Source: Chloroflexota bacterium (GTDB lineage: Bacteria; Chloroflexota; Anaerolineae; 4572-78; J111). From it: DNA of 7,121 bases. Positions within the stretch are counted from its first letter, which is position 1, and each line of letters starts with the position of its first letter. Below the pieces are notes generated by a model. The model was not told the DNA's origin, did not search any database, and saw only the letters and a program-made list of their open reading frames with translations. Where the stretch lies: NCBI GenBank assembly GCA_003694775.1, contig RFJV01000008.1:1-7121 (forward strand), given 5' to 3'. Both the position numbers and the translations under genes were made by a program. Shown one piece after another: positions 6,659-7,121 of the stretch.

Positions 6659-6687
6659 ATTTTAGCACTTTCTTTTTGAACCGTCAA
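6659..6687 (-). promoter_or_regulatory. Sigma70-type promoter of the transporter operon
   Basis: Minus strand TTGACG (-35, 6687-6682), a 17-base spacer, then TAAAAT (-10, 6664-6659), with TG one base before the -10. The predicted start is near 6652, directly on the palindrome at 6635-6653, and the surrounding DNA is AT-rich. This implies a leader of about 224 bases before the binding-protein start. It is the best promoter match in the window. Confidence 0.75.
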
Positions 6688-6723
6688 TCCGTAATATGGC
6701 GTAGAGGCTGTCCGAAATTTTTT

Positions 6724-6747
6724 GGGGGAAATGGGGGGAAATCCCCC
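6724..6747. repeat. G-run direct repeat and hairpin
   Basis: GGGGGAAAT is repeated directly with one extra G (6724-6732 and 6733-6742), followed by CCCCC. The second copy can fold as GGGGG-AAAT-CCCCC. No T-run follows on either strand, so it is not a standard terminator. The preceding GAGGCTGTCCGAAA (about 6704-6717) resembles an insertion-sequence end, but no partner end is visible. Confidence 0.45.
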
Positions 6748-6748
6748 T

Positions 6749-6781
6749 GTGTGTCCAGATTATAGAAAATCCTGGACACAC
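6749..6781. repeat. 10-bp perfect inverted repeat
   Basis: GTGTGTCCAG (6749-6758) and CTGGACACAC (6772-6781) enclose 13 AT-rich bases. The pairing can be extended by ATT/AAT across one bulged C. No T-tract follows on either strand. It lies about 60-95 bases upstream of the transporter promoter -35, so it may be an activator site or a small mobile-element remnant. Confidence 0.6.
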
Positions 6782-6846
6782 CCGATGGGGTAGAGTGTGT
6801 GTATCTCAGCCGTGTCTGGAATATTCACACCAGCAACACATATTTT

Positions 6847-6910
6847 ACCGCAGAGACGCGGAGGCCGCAGAGAAAAAAGAAATTTTGTGGTCACTCTGCG
6901 CCTCTGCGGT
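6847..6910. repeat. CGCAGAG-type dispersed inverted repeat
   Basis: Left arm ACCGCAGAGACGCGGAG (6847-6863) and right arm CTCTGCGCCTCTGCGGT (6894-6910) pair at 15 of 17 positions around a 30-base purine- and AT-rich centre (AGAAAAAAGAAATTTTG). From memory, elements with ACCGCAGAGACGCAGAG ends are common dispersed intergenic repeats in Chloroflexota and Cyanobacteria genomes. A short reading frame across it is low complexity and looks spurious. Confidence 0.75.
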
Positions 6911-6956
6911 GCAGAAATCACCCGACTTTTTCTCCGGTAGCGTTGGACGAAGCCTG

Positions 6957-7093
6957 GCCTGACGTTCAAACGTCAGGCTAAACGGCTCAAGGACGTTAAA
7001 ACGTCCTGAAAATAAGACCTTAAGGGCGCTTCAGCGTCCTTAAACCATTCAGCCCGGCGTTTTTAACGTCGGGCCAACTCAGGTGCGACGCAC
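6957..7093. repeat. Cluster of five short palindromes
   Basis: Five compact palindromes follow each other. GCCTGACGTT-CA-AACGTCAGGC is at 6957-6978, and AGGACGTT-AA-AACGTCCT is at 6990-7007. TTAAGGGCGCT-TC-AGCGTCCTTAA (one mismatch or G-T pair) is at 7020-7043. GCCCGGCGTT-TTT-AACGTCGGGC (one mismatch) is at 7052-7074, and GTGCG-A-CGCAC is at 7083-7093. The inner core ACGTT/AACGT or GCGCT/AGCGT is shared, while the outer arms differ yet remain complementary. No coding region is present. They resemble REP-like or cruciform-forming intergenic elements rather than terminators, since T-runs are missing. Confidence 0.8.
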
Positions 7094-7121
7094 TTTGACG
7101 GGAAAGAAGCGACCTTCCGGA

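Larger units (their letters stand above)
6688..7121. other. Gene-free upstream region
   Basis: Apart from the four structured elements listed between 6724 and 7093, I see no gene, RNA gene or recognisable regulatory sequence in this stretch. Short open frames at 6760-6969 and 6799-6981 follow the repeats, have biased composition and no ribosome binding site, and are not accepted. The window ends before any upstream gene. Confidence 0.7.

Noticed and set aside
6760..6981. Small genes on either strand over the CGCAGAG repeat
   Set aside because: They are repeat-derived Arg-rich peptides without start signals and are typical spurious calls on this repeat type.

Overview
The window is most consistent with a Chloroflexota (Anaerolineae-like) bacterium, at moderate confidence and without a database check. 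The DNA is moderately GC-rich. The gaps between genes are packed with 7- and 8-base tandem repeats and small palindromes of a kind I associate with such genomes. The sugar-binding protein closely resembles, from memory, the glucose/galactose/mannose-binding protein of Thermus thermophilus.

All six genes lie on the minus strand and read from right to left. They are: a LysM-tagged sugar-binding protein (4905-6428), two inner-membrane ABC permeases (3823-4812 and 2921-3826, overlapping by 4 bases), a Gfo/Idh/MocA oxidoreductase (1708-2721), a GmhA-like SIS-domain protein (971-1522) and a ROK-family sugar kinase (9-974, overlapping the SIS gene by 4 bases). Together they look like a hexose uptake and entry-metabolism operon. 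The sugar is captured outside the cell and imported by the permease pair. It is then phosphorylated by the ROK kinase and probably oxidised or isomerised by the other two enzymes. No ATPase, transcription factor or glycosidase is in the window. The transporter probably borrows a shared MsmX/MalK-type ATPase encoded elsewhere.

The regulatory layout is readable. A strong sigma70-like promoter (6659-6687) sits about 230 bases ahead of the binding-protein gene, with a 7-5-7 palindrome exactly over the predicted start site (6635-6653), as for a repressor operator. A perfect 13-bp hairpin with a short U-tract (4833-4869) lies between the binding-protein and permease genes and probably lowers permease expression. 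A second promoter-like sequence (1653-1681) lies ahead of the SIS-kinase pair.

The oxidoreductase gene is set apart from its neighbours by repeat-filled gaps. Upstream (2751-2920) are three successive heptamer families, with 6, 3 and 14 copies. Downstream (1542-1637) are period-8 arrays. One family occurs in inverted orientation on the two sides. The right end (about 6700-7121) holds no convincing gene. It contains a G-run hairpin, a 10-bp inverted repeat, a CGCAGAG-type dispersed inverted repeat, and a cluster of five short palindromes whose arms differ in sequence but stay complementary.

I did not find a clearly new enzymatic or defence system. The most unusual points are the LysM-anchored binding protein without a lipobox, the composite heptamer array, and the covarying palindrome cluster.
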